Counted from the stretch's first letter, positions 36,893 to 46,885 are shown. The stretch is 64,000 bases of DNA from Xanthomonas codiaei (GCF_002939785.1 NZ_MDEC01000017.1:37497-101496), one strand, 5' to 3'. Notes: generated from the sequence alone by a model not told the origin. Numbers and translations: made by a program.

Positions 36893-37996
36893 ATGAAACA
36901 TGTCCTGCGCGAGGTGATCCAACCCCTGAGCCTGGCCGGGCTGCTGGCGATCGCGGCGGTGGCGCTGTCGTTCAACGCCATCCCGTCGACGCACGGTGGC
37001 TGGCGGTGGGTGGGCCTGGCCGGGTTTACCGTCCTGTTCCTGCTGCACGACCTGCTGCCGCGCCAGTACGTGGTGCGCAATGTGTCGTTGCTGCTGCAGG
37101 CCGCACTGGCGCTTGGCCTGACGGCGCTGCAGCCGCGTGCCGGCACCACCCCGGTACTGCTGGTCATGCTGGTGGCGCAACTGGCGATGGTGTGGCCGCC
37201 GCTGCGGGTGGTGGCGATGGCGCTGGCCATGAACGCGATCATGTACGCGGTGTTCGTGCGCGCCGGCTTCGACAACGCGCTGCTGTCGGTCGTCGTCTAC
37301 GTCAGCTTCCAGGCGTTTGCCGCGCTCACCGCCTATTACGCGCGCAGTGCCGAGCGCGCGCGCGACGCATTGGCCTACGTCAACGCCGATCTGCTGGCCA
37401 CGCGCGCCTTGCTGGCCGACAGCGCGCGCGATGCCGAGCGCCTGCGGCTGGCGCGCGAGCTGCACGACGTGGCCGGGCACAAGCTCACCGCCATGCGCAT
37501 CAATCTGCGCCTGCTCGCCGCCGACCCGGCACTGGCAGGGCGCGACGACATCCGGGTGGTGGAGCAGCTGTCTGCCGACCTGTTGTCGGACATCCGCAAC
37601 GTGGTGCAGTCCTTGCGCGATGACCACGGCCTGGACCTGCACACCGCCCTGCGCGCGCTGGCCGCACCGTTCCCGCGCCCGGCGTTGCGGCTGCAGATCG
37701 ATCCCGACGTGCGCGTGACCGACGCCCGCGTGGCCGAGCTGCTGCTGCGGCTGGTGCAGGAGGCACTGACCAACGCGGTGCGGCATGCCGATGCCAACGA
37801 AGTGGCCGTGCACCTGCAGTGCCAGGACGCGCAGCTGCGCGTGGACATCCACGACGACGGCCACCGCGCCGAGCGCATCCGCGAGGGCAACGGCATCACC
37901 GGCATGCGCGAGCGGCTGGCGGCCCTGCACGGCCAGCTGCAGCTGGAGCGCACCGCGCAGGGCGGCATGCATCTGATTGCTACACTGCCGCGATGA
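36893..37996 (+). CDS. DesK/NarX-type sensor histidine kinase
   Basis: A 367-aa kinase. ATG 36893 (MKHVLREVIQPLSLAGLLAI). Residues 10-150 hold about five membrane helices as in DesK; no separate periplasmic sensor domain. The HisKA_3 phospho-acceptor box is LARELHDVAGHKLTAM (H191), and the HATPase_c region has QEALTNAVRHADANEVAVHL, and GNGITGMRERLAALHG near the C-terminus. Its stop overlaps the response regulator start by ATGA, so the two are co-translated. DesK-type sensors commonly respond to membrane or envelope state. The divergent methyltransferase/carotenoid oxygenase group is a possible target, by location only. Confidence 0.92.
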   Translation: MKHVLREVIQPLSLAGLLAIAAVALSFNAIPSTHGGWRWVGLAGFTVLFLLHDLLPRQYVVRNVSLLLQAALALGLTALQPRAGTTPVLLVMLVAQLAMVWPPLRVVAMALAMNAIMYAVFVRAGFDNALLSVVVYVSFQAFAALTAYYARSAERARDALAYVNADLLATRALLADSARDAERLRLARELHDVAGHKLTAMRINLRLLAADPALAGRDDIRVVEQLSADLLSDIRNVVQSLRDDHGLDLHTALRALAAPFPRPALRLQIDPDVRVTDARVAELLLRLVQEALTNAVRHADANEVAVHLQCQDAQLRVDIHDDGHRAERIREGNGITGMRERLAALHGQLQLERTAQGGMHLIATLPR

Positions 37997-38625
37997 GTCC
38001 ACTCCGCATCGCCCTGGCCGACGACCAGGTCCTGGTCTGCGCCGGCCTGCGCGCCTTGCTGCAGCAGCAAGGCGTTGCGGTGGTCTGCGAGGCCGACGAC
38101 GGGCAGGGCCTGCTGGACGCGCTGGCCACCACCACGGTGGACGTGGTGCTCAGCGATATCCGCATGCCCGGCATCGACGGCATCCAGGCGCTGCAGCAAC
38201 TGCGCGCCCGCGGCGACCGCACCCCGGTGCTGTTGTTGACCACCTTCGACGACAGCGACCTGCTGCTGCGCGCCAGCGAGGCCGGCGCGCAGGGCTTCCT
38301 GCTGAAGGACGCCGCACCGGAAGACCTACGCGACGCCATCGCCCGCGTCGCCGCCGGCGACACCCTGCTGCAGCCGGTCAGCACCGACCCGGTGCGCGCC
38401 CGCTACCAGTTCCGCGACCAGCAGGCCCCGCGCGAGACCTTCAACGAACGCGAGGTCGCCATCCTGCGCCTGCTGGCCGGCGGCTACTCCAACAAGGAGA
38501 TCGCCCGCACCTTGTTCCTGGCCGAGGGCACGGTGAAGAACTACGTGTCCGCCATCCTGGAAAAGCTCGGCACCCGCGACCGCACCCGGGCGGTGTTGAA
38601 GGCGATTACGTTGCGGGTGATTTGA
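37993..38625 (+). CDS. NarL/LuxR-type response regulator
   Basis: A 210-aa regulator: MSPLRIALADDQVLVCAGLR with acidic pocket D10/D11, phospho-acceptor D55 (VVLSDIRMPG), and the conserved Lys in GFLLKDAAPEDL. The C-terminal LuxR-type helix-turn-helix is FNEREVAILRLLAGGYSNKE and AEGTVKNYVSAILEKLGTRDR. It partners the kinase that overlaps its start. Downstream, 7 bp after the stop, an array of GGGAATC heptamers begins. Confidence 0.95.
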   Translation: MSPLRIALADDQVLVCAGLRALLQQQGVAVVCEADDGQGLLDALATTTVDVVLSDIRMPGIDGIQALQQLRARGDRTPVLLLTTFDDSDLLLRASEAGAQGFLLKDAAPEDLRDAIARVAAGDTLLQPVSTDPVRARYQFRDQQAPRETFNEREVAILRLLAGGYSNKEIARTLFLAEGTVKNYVSAILEKLGTRDRTRAVLKAITLRVI

Positions 38626-38631
38626 TTGCCT

Positions 38632-38672
38632 GGAATCGGGAATCGGGAATCGGGAATCGGGAATCGGGAATC
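38632..38672. repeat. Heptamer tandem repeat (GGGAATC)
   Basis: About six tandem GGGAATC units start directly behind the response regulator gene. It is the same heptamer, inverted, as in the array at 31088-31185. Confidence 0.9.
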
Positions 38673-38715
38673 CTAAGCCCCTCTCCCTGCGGGAGAGGGG
38701 TTGGGGAGAGGGTAA

Positions 38716-39350
38716 GGGGCGAAGCCACCTAGCAATGGATCACACCAGGCTTCGCCCGTACCCTCATCCGCCCTTACGGGCACCTTCTCCCGAAGGGAGA
38801 AGGAAAGCATCAAGCCCGCTCCTGCCGGGGGCGAGAAGGCACCGCTTGCGCGCCACTGGCGCGCGTGCCTTGGAGCGCCCGCGCTGCTGGCGCGGGCTGG
38901 CGTGAGGGGGCGGGGCGAAGCCACCTAGCGATGGATCACACCAGGCTTCGCCCGTACCCTCATCCGCCCTTACGGGCACCTTCTCCCGAGGGGAGAAGGT
39001 AAGCATCAAGCCCCTCTCCCTGCGGGGCGAGAAGGGACCGCTTGCGCGCCACTGGCGCGCGTGCCTTGGAGCGCCCGCGCTGCTAGCGCGGGCTGGGGCG
39101 CGGAGCGGGGGTTGGGATGAGGGGACGGGGCGAAGCCACCTAGTGATGGATGACACCAGGCTTCGCCCGTACCCTCATCCGCCCTTGCGGGCACCTTCTC
39201 CCGAGGGGAGAAGGTAAGCATCAAGCCCCTCTCCTGCGGGGCGAGAAGGCACCGCTTGCGCGCCACTGGCGCGCGTGCCTTGGAGCGCCCGCGCTGCTAG
39301 CGCGGGCAGGGGCGCGGAGCGGGGGTTGGGGTGAGGGGACGGGGCGAAGC
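38716..39350. repeat. Minisatellite: three tandem units of about 196-215 bp
   Basis: Units start at GGGGCGAAGCCACC on 38716, 38912 and 39127, with a fourth truncated start at 39341. Each unit contains the same order: an arm ACCAGGCTTCGCCCGTACCC, a REP palindrome (CTTCTCCCGA..GGAGAAGG), the stretch ACCGCTTGCGCGCCACTGGC and a GCGCCCGCGCTGCT arm. Identity between units is very high by eye. No gene is present from 38626 to 39548. Confidence 0.88.
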
Positions 39351-39548
39351 CACTCGGGACACCCGTAGGTCCCCGAATGGGGCTGAGCTATCTATTTGTT
39401 TTATATGAAATTTAAAGCGTCAATCAGCCTCAGGCAGCAACCGTAAGGTTGCCGTCAGGTCAGGCGCCGCCCCAGACAGCAAGGTCGTCCGGCGGCCTCT
39501 GGAGCCGCCCGGAACCGCGTCGCGCTCCGGCCTGCTGCGGAGCCCGTC

Positions 39549-39677
39549 ATGCGCCCCTTCCGATACCTTGCCTTGCGGTTGATCGTGGCTGTCATGGTCG
39601 TCTGGTCGTTCCCGACCCAGGCCGAATTGCCCGGTCCGTGGGTCCAGGCCGCCCTGCTGGCTCAGACGCCGGGTTGA
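39549..39677 (+). CDS. Short secreted-peptide-like ORF, 42 aa
   Basis: ATG 39549, reading MRPFRYLALRLIVAVMVVWS, then FPTQAELPGPWVQAALLAQ. The N-terminus has the form of a signal peptide with a possible cleavage after TQA. Weak CGGAG upstream. No homologue is recognised and the mature part would be only about 18 residues. It may be a small gene or the remaining 5' end of a decayed one. Confidence 0.35.
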   Translation: MRPFRYLALRLIVAVMVVWSFPTQAELPGPWVQAALLAQTPG

Positions 39678-39836
39678 GGCTGCTGCACGCCGTCGCCGGT
39701 ACGACGCTGGCGTGCCGGACCAGTGGTCCATGGGCAGAGGGAGTGGCTGGGCGAGGACCGCCGTCGGCGGCCCTCGCGGTGCTGCGTGGACCGATGCCGG
39801 TGGGGGATGCACATCCCCGTCCCGGCGAGGGCAGGT

Positions 39837-40238
39837 TCACGGGGTGATCTGCGGATCGTTGCCCACCTCGGGGTCGCAGCTGAAGGTTTCGTGGCGTTGA
39901 AGGTCTTCGACGACCACCATGAAGAAGATCAGCGTGGAGCGATCGTTGGCATTGCGGAACGAGACCCAGCGGCCGTCGCGGTCGTACTTGATGTTGCTGA
40001 TCTGGTTCTGCGAATCGGAACTGATCAGGTTGCGGATCTTGAAGTTGAAGCCCACCGCGTCGTCGAACCGGTAGCACATGGTGACATTGCGCTGGTCGCC
40101 GGGCACCAGCATCAGCCCTGGCTTGAAGTGGTACTGGTACTTCCCGTGGCCGGTATTGCCGCCGATTTCCACATACGCCACCGACATGTCGCAATGAATG
40201 TGCGTCTCGGGGTGGCACTTGGTTTCCTGTTCCGTCAT
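39837..40238 (-). CDS. Hypothetical protein coupled to the STAND-type regulator, 133 aa
   Basis: ATG 40238 overlaps the stop of the large regulator as ATGA, so translation is coupled. Reads [20 protein letters not shown], with paired Cys and His near the N-terminus (C8, H9, H13, H15, C16), then a beta-rich domain (YVEIGGNTGHGKYQYHFKPG, FNFKIRNLISSD) and ends SCDPEVGNDPQITP. No signal or membrane segment. Not recognised. Because it is a dedicated partner of a sensor-like ATPase, it may be an effector or ligand of that system, but that is inference. Confidence 0.75.
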   Translation of the reverse strand: MTEQETKCHPETHIHCDMSVAYVEIGGNTGHGKYQYHFKPGLMLVPGDQRNVTMCYRFDDAVGFNFKIRNLISSDSQNQISNIKYDRDGRWVSFRNANDRSTLIFFMVVVEDLQRHETFSCDPEVGNDPQITP

Positions 40239-43200
40239 GACGAGGTCTGTTCCTTGGGGAGCGGGGCATAGAAGGAAACGAACCCCGGATGACGGTAGCC
40301 CGCCTGATACAGCCACCCGAGTTGGTGCATGACTATCGCCTGCCGACCCAGATGGATCTGCGCGCGGATCCAGGGATCGAGCAAGGCCTTGTTGTGGCTG
40401 GCGCCGGCGTCCTGGCCCAGCACCGCCACCGCGCGTTCCCAGCATTGGCGCGCTGGACCGGCCTGGCCGGTTGCGGCGTGTTGCTCTCCTTGCCACACCA
40501 GTGCGTGCGCCAGGGTGGTCGGCCCCAGCGGATCCTGCGGCCGCGCGCGATGCAGCGCCTCCAGCCGGGCGACGCTGGCCTGCAGGGCTGCCGCGCGCGC
40601 GGGCGATGCGGCCGGCTGCAGATACGCCAGGCGCAAGCCGATCACCGCATCCAGCCATTGCCATTCCGGTAGCGCCTGGCCTTGCTGCAGCAACGGTGCC
40701 AGGCGTTGCCGGGCCTGCTGCAACGCAGTTTGGCCCTGTGCAGGGCGTCCATCCAGTGCCGTCGCCCAGCCGATCTGCGCGTAGGCATGGGACAGGTCGC
40801 GCTGCCATTGCAGGTTGTCCGGTTGCAGGGCGACCAACGGTTGCAGGATCGCCACGGTGGCCTGCGCATCGGCCTGGGCCTGTGCGGTCTGACCGCGCGC
40901 CAGCGCCAGGTTGGATGCCAGCAGCAACGAGGTGGCCAACCGCCGCCGCCATGTGTCGGCATCCGGCGTGGCCGCCACCAGCGTGCGCAGCATTGCGATC
41001 TGTTCGCGGTACCCGGCTTCGGCATCGGCCAACAGGCCTTGGGTTTCCTGTGCGGAGCTGCGCCACGACAGGCCATTGATCAACTCATAGCGCACGCTGG
41101 TGTTGCCCGGCGCGGCGGCCAGCACCTGCTGCTTGAGCGCGATCGAGCGGGTGAACAGGGGAATGGCGCTGGCCGCAGCGCCCTGGTTCTGCGCCAGCGA
41201 ACCGAGATTGGTGAGCGCGTAGGACAGCTCCAGCTGCCAGCGCGGGTCGTGCGGGGCGGTGCGCTGCAGGGCCTCGGCAATGGCCAGGTAGCGCGACCAG
41301 TGCTCGCGCGCCACTGCCGGTTGCTTGCGTTGGTACGCAAGATACCCGCGCCAATAGGCGGCCTGCCCTGTCTCTGCGCGCGCTTCCAGCAGGTTCGGAG
41401 CATGCTGCACTGCCTGCTCGGCGATGCGCGAGGCACGCAGGAACGCCGCCTGCGCCTGATCCAGCTTGCCCTGGTTCATCAATACCTCGCCGGTGGTGCG
41501 CAGGGCACGGGCGTGGTTGACCAGCTCGGTCGGCTGCATGCCGATACTCGGCAGGTTTTCCAGATAGCGCAGCGCGCGGCTGCCCACGCTGTCGAGCAAC
41601 TTGAGGTTGCCCACCGTGCGCAACTGCTCGGCCAGGTCGCCCAGCATGTAGCTCACCAGTTGCTGCGCCTGGTCGCGGCGTTCTTCTGCCGCCTGCTGCG
41701 CCTGGCGCGCCTGCCAACCCAGCAGCAGCGATGCGCTGGCCAGCAGCACCAGCAAGCCGGCGGCGGCGCCATACAGGCCGCGACGGCGCTGCTGGGAGCG
41801 CTCGCAGGCACGCAGAAAGGCCAGCTCCGCTGCGTCCAGATCCTGCGGCATGCGCCGCGCCGCTTCGCGCGCTTCGCTCAGCGGGCGCCCGCTGTTGAGC
41901 AGGTGATCGCTGCGCCGGCCTTCGGCGGCCCAGCGCTGTGCGGCCAGTTGCAGCCGCTTGCGCGCCTGCAGCAGGCGACGGTTTTCGTGGATCCACTCGG
42001 CCGCGCGCGGCCACTGCCGCAGCAGCGCTTCGTGCGCCACCGCGAAGCCCGGTTCGCCGGCCACCAGCTCGCTGACGAACAGGCGCGCCTGCACGAAGGC
42101 ATCCACCAGCGTGCGCACCGCGCTGGCATCGGGCAGCGCCGACCACAGCGCACGCCGCGCGGTCACCGCGTCGCTGTCGGGGTGGATCACGCTCAGCAGT
42201 GTCAGTACCTGGCCCAAGGCGGCCTGCGCAGTGGCCGGCAATGCGCCGAAGGTGCGTTCGGCGTGATGCGCGAGTGCACCCTCCAGCCCGCCCAGGGCGC
42301 GGTAGGCCGCGAAGGTCAGCAGGCCGTCGTCGCTGCGTTGCGCATGCAGCGCATGCAGCAGGTGTTGCAGCAACGGCAAGGCATCGGGCTGGCGCGCGGT
42401 GGCATCGCGCAGCACATCGTCCAGATGGCTGGCGCTGTCGCGGTCCTGCTCGAAGCGCAGCCCCGCCATGGCGGCGGGCACGCGGATGATCTGGCCGATC
42501 TCGCCATCGCGCGGCGGCAACAGGTCCACATGCCCGTCGCCGCGCTTGCGTTCCACGATCTCCGGCACCGCATCGATCAGGCGCGGGTAGAAGTCGCTGC
42601 GCGTCAGCATCAGCACCGCCACCTGCGTGCCGCCGCACAAGGCCTGCAATGCCGCCGCCAGTGCGGCGCGGTCGGCATCGGTGATGCCGGGTGTGGCCAC
42701 CATCGCCTCGGCATGGTCGATCACCAGCAGCAGATGCCGTTGCGCCGCTGCGCCTTCGCGTGGCGGTGCAGCGTGACGCATCGCTTCGGCAATGGCCGCA
42801 TGCAGCGGTGCAGGGCGCTGCAGCCAGTCCGGCAGCAGCGCCATCTGCGCCGGCGAGAACACCGCGCGCTGGCCCGGCTCCCATCCGGCAAGTGCGCGCG
42901 CCAGGGTGTCCAGCACATCGCCGCCGCGGCACTGGGCCAGGTTGCAATACGCCACCGCCAGCGCTTCCAGCCCGTCCAGCCCGCCCGGCTGGGTCAGCAG
43001 CGGCACCACGCCGGCACGCAGCAACGAGGTCTTGCCGCAGCCGCTGGCGCCACTGATCAGCACCAGGCCGCGCTGGCTGTGCAACTGCGCACGCAGCGCC
43101 GCCGCCACCTGCGCAATGGCATGGCTGCGGCCGAAAAACACCTGCGCATGCGCCGGGTCGAACGCCTGCAGGCCCACATACGGGCTGCCGTGGCTCCAGG

Positions 43201-43585
43201 TCTGAGTACCCAGCACCGCGCCGCGGTAATCCTCGGGAAACACCACCTTCGGCAGCAGCCGGTACCCGCGCTTGCGGATGGTTTCGATGAAGCGCGGCTG
43301 GCGGCTGTCGTCGCCGAGCTTGCGGCGCAACTGGGCGATGGTCTTGTGCACCGGGTTGTCGCCATAGAAGCTGCCGTGCCACACCTCGATCAGCAACTGC
43401 TCGGCACTGACCACCTCGCCGGCGCGTTCGGCCAGCGCGATCAGCACTTCCATCATGCGCGGTTCCAGCGCGATGGTCTGGCAGTCGTCGATCACCAGCA
43501 ACCGTTCCGGTTCCACCAGCAACGCGCCCAGGCGGAAGCGCGGCACCGAGCCAAGTTGCGTGACGCGCTCGCTACGAAGGGACAT
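40235..43585 (-). CDS. Winged-helix / nSTAND-type NTPase / helical-repeat membrane regulator
   Basis: A 1116-aa protein. ATG 43585 ([20 protein letters not shown]). Layout: OmpR/CadC-type winged helix (about 14-112; [52 protein letters not shown]); a nSTAND1-like NTPase starting [19 protein letters not shown] with P-loop [14 protein letters not shown] (179-192) and [11 protein letters not shown] as Walker B; a single membrane helix near 602-622 ([20 protein letters not shown]); and a C-terminal region of TPR-like repeats. The topology suggests a CadC-like membrane transcription factor in which an ATPase switch is inserted. It is coupled to the 133-aa protein downstream and divergent from fabV. 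The target genes are unknown. Confidence 0.88.
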   Translation of the reverse strand: MSLRSERVTQLGSVPRFRLGALLVEPERLLVIDDCQTIALEPRMMEVLIALAERAGEVVSAEQLLIEVWHGSFYGDNPVHKTIAQLRRKLGDDSRQPRFIETIRKRGYRLLPKVVFPEDYRGAVLGTQTWSHGSPYVGLQAFDPAHAQVFFGRSHAIAQVAAALRAQLHSQRGLVLISGASGCGKTSLLRAGVVPLLTQPGGLDGLEALAVAYCNLAQCRGGDVLDTLARALAGWEPGQRAVFSPAQMALLPDWLQRPAPLHAAIAEAMRHAAPPREGAAAQRHLLLVIDHAEAMVATPGITDADRAALAAALQALCGGTQVAVLMLTRSDFYPRLIDAVPEIVERKRGDGHVDLLPPRDGEIGQIIRVPAAMAGLRFEQDRDSASHLDDVLRDATARQPDALPLLQHLLHALHAQRSDDGLLTFAAYRALGGLEGALAHHAERTFGALPATAQAALGQVLTLLSVIHPDSDAVTARRALWSALPDASAVRTLVDAFVQARLFVSELVAGEPGFAVAHEALLRQWPRAAEWIHENRRLLQARKRLQLAAQRWAAEGRRSDHLLNSGRPLSEAREAARRMPQDLDAAELAFLRACERSQQRRRGLYGAAAGLLVLLASASLLLGWQARQAQQAAEERRDQAQQLVSYMLGDLAEQLRTVGNLKLLDSVGSRALRYLENLPSIGMQPTELVNHARALRTTGEVLMNQGKLDQAQAAFLRASRIAEQAVQHAPNLLEARAETGQAAYWRGYLAYQRKQPAVAREHWSRYLAIAEALQRTAPHDPRWQLELSYALTNLGSLAQNQGAAASAIPLFTRSIALKQQVLAAAPGNTSVRYELINGLSWRSSAQETQGLLADAEAGYREQIAMLRTLVAATPDADTWRRRLATSLLLASNLALARGQTAQAQADAQATVAILQPLVALQPDNLQWQRDLSHAYAQIGWATALDGRPAQGQTALQQARQRLAPLLQQGQALPEWQWLDAVIGLRLAYLQPAASPARAAALQASVARLEALHRARPQDPLGPTTLAHALVWQGEQHAATGQAGPARQCWERAVAVLGQDAGASHNKALLDPWIRAQIHLGRQAIVMHQLGWLYQAGYRHPGFVSFYAPLPKEQTSS

Positions 43586-43868
43586 GCACTCGGACACCGG
43601 TCGCACAGCTGGAAGGGGCCTTGACGATCGCCACCAGGCGCGGCCAGGCGCAGCACGGCAGGGACGGAAACGTAGCATAGCCGGCGCCGGTGGACTTCGA
43701 TTGCGGTCGCTGTTCGCGGCGGCGTGGGCCGGCGATGGTGCGGCCAACGGTGCGTGGCCGGCGGCCACCACGCGCATCCATACAGCAGCGTGTGTTGCGC
43801 ATCAGGCTGTTTCGCATGCGCCACACGCTCTAAGATGCCGCCAGCATCTTGCTGACCAGGAGTCCACG

Positions 43869-45086
43869 TTGATCATCCATCCCAAAGTGCGCGGCTTCAT
43901 CTGCACCACCACGCATCCGATCGGTTGCGAGCGCAATGTGCTCGAACAGATCGCCGCCACCCGCGCGCGCGGCGTGCGCACCGACGGCCCGAAGAAGGTG
44001 CTGGTGATCGGCGCATCCAGCGGCTACGGCCTGGCCTCGCGCATCACGGCCGCGTTCGGCTTCGGCGCCGACACGCTGGGCGTGTTCTTCGAAAAACCCG
44101 GCAGCCCCACCAAGGCGGGCACCGCCGGCTGGTACAACTCGGCCGCCTTCGACAAACACGCCAAGGCCGCGGGTCTGTACAGCAGGTCGATCAATGGCGA
44201 TGCGTTCTCCGATGCGGCGCGCGCGAAGGTGATCGAGCTGATCAAGACCGAGATGGGCGGCCAGGTGGACCTGGTGGTGTATTCGCTGGCCTCGCCGGTG
44301 CGCAAGCTGCCCAGCAGCGGCGAAGTGAAGCGCTCGGCGCTCAAGCCGATCGGCAGCACCTATACCGCCACCGCCATCGACACCAACAAGGACACCATCA
44401 TCCAGGCCTCGATCGAGCCGGCGACCGAGCAGGAGATCGAAGACACCGTCACCGTGATGGGCGGGCAGGACTGGGAACTGTGGATCGATGCGCTGGACGG
44501 CGCCGGCGTGCTCGCCGACGGCGCGCGCAGCGTGGCCTTCAGCTACATCGGCACCGAGATCACCTGGCCGATCTACTGGCACGGCGCGCTCGGCAAGGCC
44601 AAGGTGGACCTGGACCGCACCGCGCAGCGCTTGAACGCGCGCCTGGCCAGCCGTGGCGGTGGCGCCAATGTCGCGGTGCTCAAGTCGGTGGTCACCCAGG
44701 CCAGCGCCGCAATCCCGGTGATGCCGCTGTACATCTCCATGGTCTACAAGATCATGAAGGAAAAAGGCCTGCACGAAGGCACCATCGAGCAGCTGGACCG
44801 CCTGTTCCGCGAGCGCCTGTACCGCGAAGACGGCCAGCCGGCCGAAGTGGATGACGAAAACCGCCTGCGCCTGGACGACTGGGAGCTGCGCGACGACGTG
44901 CAGGACGCCTGCAAGGCGCTATGGCCGCAGGTCACCACCGAGAACCTGTTCCAGCTCACCGACTACGCCGGCTACAAGCACGAGTTCCTCAAGCTGTTCG
45001 GCTTCGAACGCAGCGACGTGGACTACGACGCCGATGTGGATCCAGACGTGAAGTTCGATTGCATCGAGGTTGCGACGCAAACGTGA
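43869..45086 (+). CDS. fabV: Enoyl-ACP reductase FabV
   Basis: A 405-aa NADH-dependent trans-2-enoyl-ACP reductase of fatty-acid elongation, the triclosan-insensitive type. The start is TTG 43869 with AGGAG seven bases before; reads [20 protein letters not shown]. Cofactor site: [16 protein letters not shown]. The catalytic Tyr-x8-Lys is Y236 and K245 ([11 protein letters not shown]), the same numbering as in the X. oryzae structure. The C-terminal [20 protein letters not shown] is conserved. An upstream extension to 43455 in this frame overlaps the regulator gene and is rejected. A hairpin repeat element begins 7 bp after the stop. Confidence 0.97.
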   Translation: MIIHPKVRGFICTTTHPIGCERNVLEQIAATRARGVRTDGPKKVLVIGASSGYGLASRITAAFGFGADTLGVFFEKPGSPTKAGTAGWYNSAAFDKHAKAAGLYSRSINGDAFSDAARAKVIELIKTEMGGQVDLVVYSLASPVRKLPSSGEVKRSALKPIGSTYTATAIDTNKDTIIQASIEPATEQEIEDTVTVMGGQDWELWIDALDGAGVLADGARSVAFSYIGTEITWPIYWHGALGKAKVDLDRTAQRLNARLASRGGGANVAVLKSVVTQASAAIPVMPLYISMVYKIMKEKGLHEGTIEQLDRLFRERLYREDGQPAEVDDENRLRLDDWELRDDVQDACKALWPQVTTENLFQLTDYAGYKHEFLKLFGFERSDVDYDADVDPDVKFDCIEVATQT

Positions 45087-45092
45087 GGACTT

Positions 45093-45237
45093 TAAAGCGG
45101 TTATTAAAAACCTAGCGAGCAGTCGCCAGGAGGGCGGGGAGCGAGCGCAGAAACTGCCGTGTACGTTAGTGCATGGCGATTTCGACCGCCGGCCGCGCCC
45201 GCTTGGCGGCTACGCAGTCGTTTTGTTAGTAGCCTTT
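45093..45237 (+). repeat. Long-hairpin dispersed element, copy 4 (diverged)
   Basis: 145 bp, opening AAGCGGTTATTAAAAACCTA and closing GTCGTTTTGTTAGTAGCC. The two arms AGCGAGCAGTCGCC..GGCG and CGCTTGGCGGCTACGCAGTC keep the hairpin layout of the other copies, with more point changes. It fills the whole space between convergent fabV and the effector candidate. Confidence 0.75.
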
Positions 45238-45239
45238 CG

Positions 45240-46775
45240 TCAAACAGCCGAACTCCTGGTTAATGGCAGGCTTCTCAGATATGAATTGAACTCCTGCAAT
45301 TGCTCAATCGAGGCATTTTCGATGGCTGAACGCATTTCACAGGGAGCGTTTCCGGTCTTGAGAGCCAGCGCGTCAACGAGCGCGGCTTCGAACTGCGCGC
45401 GTTGACCTGATGTCAGATAGTGAGCAGGCGGCGATTGAGCTGCCCGTTGCTTCAGTCGAATCGTGACGTCCTCGGAGATGATTACACCGCGTGCTATACA
45501 GCCGAGGCTAAGTGTCGAAAGATCCCGCAAGTCACGCACTTCGACCTCTTTGAGTTTGCCACCCTTAGGAGAACCGCTCAAAGGATGATTTCCGTCCTGA
45601 TACGAATAGCTCTTGGAACCCTTGGGAGGCTTGTACTCAATTCTGTGAGATTGCAACTCGAAAATTTTTTCAAAGCCAAAGACCACCGGCACGACACGCC
45701 CTTCGTTGATCATCGCAAGGAACGGTGTTTTGCCGTTTTCGAGTTTTTTCTTCAACTCCATGGCTGCCTGCTGGTAGAGCTCCACCAGTTCTCGTCCTCG
45801 GATTACTTTGGTGGTCGCCTGCCCGATTTCAATCGTTAACGATGACGGGAGTTTTATGGCCTCAAACATTTCATGCAGGGAAGCCTGATCGAAGCGGGGA
45901 TTTTCGAACGACCCGGTCTTGTGCAGTACTTCTCCTAGATGATCCACAACTTTTTGCAAGAGATGGTGAGCACTGGCGACCTCGATCTTTTCGGGGGTAC
46001 CTTGCATATCCAGAGGCATTTTTTTCGCCAGCCCGTCCAGCATGGCTTGCGTCATCCGATACTGAAATCCACGGCTGCCTGCAGTGGATGACTTCCACCC
46101 ATGGCCGTTCGAGTAGGAACGAGCGTTTCTGCGTAAGTCAGTGCGTGTGGTCACTTCGCTGGGTGAAGCTGGCGTCCTATCTGAAAAAAATACCTTGCCT
46201 TCGAGGGATTGCGTTCCTCCTTTCGCATCATTGACCCCAGCCATCAGCTCACCAGATACAAGAATCTCTAAACCCCATGCACTTCCATGAAATGCTTCCG
46301 GCTTGGCATAGCCAGGCGGAGCCGACAAATTCTGGGAGCGCAACAGTGCATTACGGATGACTTGACTCGAACTCACATCGAGAGTCATCGAGTCGAGGAT
46401 ATCGAGCGGTGTTCGACGGTTGTTATCCAGATGCACTGGCCTCAGGCCCAAACTGACAAGCTCGTTGACGGAAGCAATGTCTGCAGTGGCGACTGCGGAG
46501 TGCAAGCGCATATCAGCCGGCCCAGCCATGGTGGGCTTCGCTGGTGTCGCGTCTTGTGTCTTGCGACGCTGTCGTCTCATCTCCATGAGCCTAGACAGCG
46601 CATCCGTTCCTTGCGGCCGCACTGGTTGGGATAAAGTGACCTCATGATGACTGTGCGCACGCTCTTCGTTTGAAGGCGAGGATGTGTCCACGTATTGCGG
46701 GGTGGACGATGAGCAGTCTGGAGTTTTCATGACGGTAATCACTTGAAAGGTAAGCGTTGCAGACCCCATTGTCAT
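45240..46775 (-). CDS. Candidate type III effector: ankyrin-like plus ADP-ribosyltransferase-like regions
   Basis: 511 aa from ATG 46775 (MTMGSATLTF); ATG 46730 (MKTPDCSSSTPQYVD, 496 aa) is an equally good start. The first 80 residues are Ser/Thr/Pro-rich and polar, as in type III secretion signals. Residues 88-130 look like ankyrin repeats (RLHSAVATADIASVNELVSL, NNRRTPLDILDS). Residues 163-199 carry HGSAWGLEILVSGEL and GKVFFSD, matching the HG(S/T)...IL..G...GK.(Y/F)F pattern of PARP-like ADP-ribosyltransferases. E410 in KEVEVRDLRDLS is a possible catalytic Glu. The DNA is clearly less GC-rich than its neighbours. An imperfect PIP box with a -10 at the right distance lies upstream. The family name is not known to me; the enzyme call is inference. 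Confidence 0.68.
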   Translation of the reverse strand: MTMGSATLTFQVITVMKTPDCSSSTPQYVDTSSPSNEERAHSHHEVTLSQPVRPQGTDALSRLMEMRRQRRKTQDATPAKPTMAGPADMRLHSAVATADIASVNELVSLGLRPVHLDNNRRTPLDILDSMTLDVSSSQVIRNALLRSQNLSAPPGYAKPEAFHGSAWGLEILVSGELMAGVNDAKGGTQSLEGKVFFSDRTPASPSEVTTRTDLRRNARSYSNGHGWKSSTAGSRGFQYRMTQAMLDGLAKKMPLDMQGTPEKIEVASAHHLLQKVVDHLGEVLHKTGSFENPRFDQASLHEMFEAIKLPSSLTIEIGQATTKVIRGRELVELYQQAAMELKKKLENGKTPFLAMINEGRVVPVVFGFEKIFELQSHRIEYKPPKGSKSYSYQDGNHPLSGSPKGGKLKEVEVRDLRDLSTLSLGCIARGVIISEDVTIRLKQRAAQSPPAHYLTSGQRAQFEAALVDALALKTGNAPCEMRSAIENASIEQLQEFNSYLRSLPLTRSSAV

Positions 46776-46817
46776 TGCGGTGTAGGTCGTTACGGCTACG
46801 ACAGCGCAATCTTTCAG

Positions 46818-46879
46818 AATTTATCGGTGTCGAGCACTTGGAAAGTTCGATAACACGCACTTTCGAATCGGTTCGCGAA
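46818..46879 (-). promoter_or_regulatory. Imperfect PIP box and -10 element upstream of the effector candidate
   Basis: On the minus strand TTCGC (46879-46875), 15 bases, then TGCGT (46859-46855), and after 31 bases TAAATT (46823-46818). The HrpX-regulated consensus is TTCGC-N15-TTCGC with a YANNNT-type -10 box about 30-32 bp downstream, so spacing is right but the second half matches only three of five bases. The ATG at 46775 follows 43 bp later. Confidence 0.5.
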
Positions 46880-46885
46880 ATTTAT

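Noticed and set aside
38716..39350. Insertion sequence or transposon
   Set aside because: No transposase frame; the structure is tandem non-coding units.
40682..43624. Open frame of 980 codons on the plus strand opposite the STAND regulator
   Set aside because: Pure antisense shadow of a high-GC gene: Gln/Arg/His/Ala-rich, no domain, and the minus-strand protein has clear motifs.
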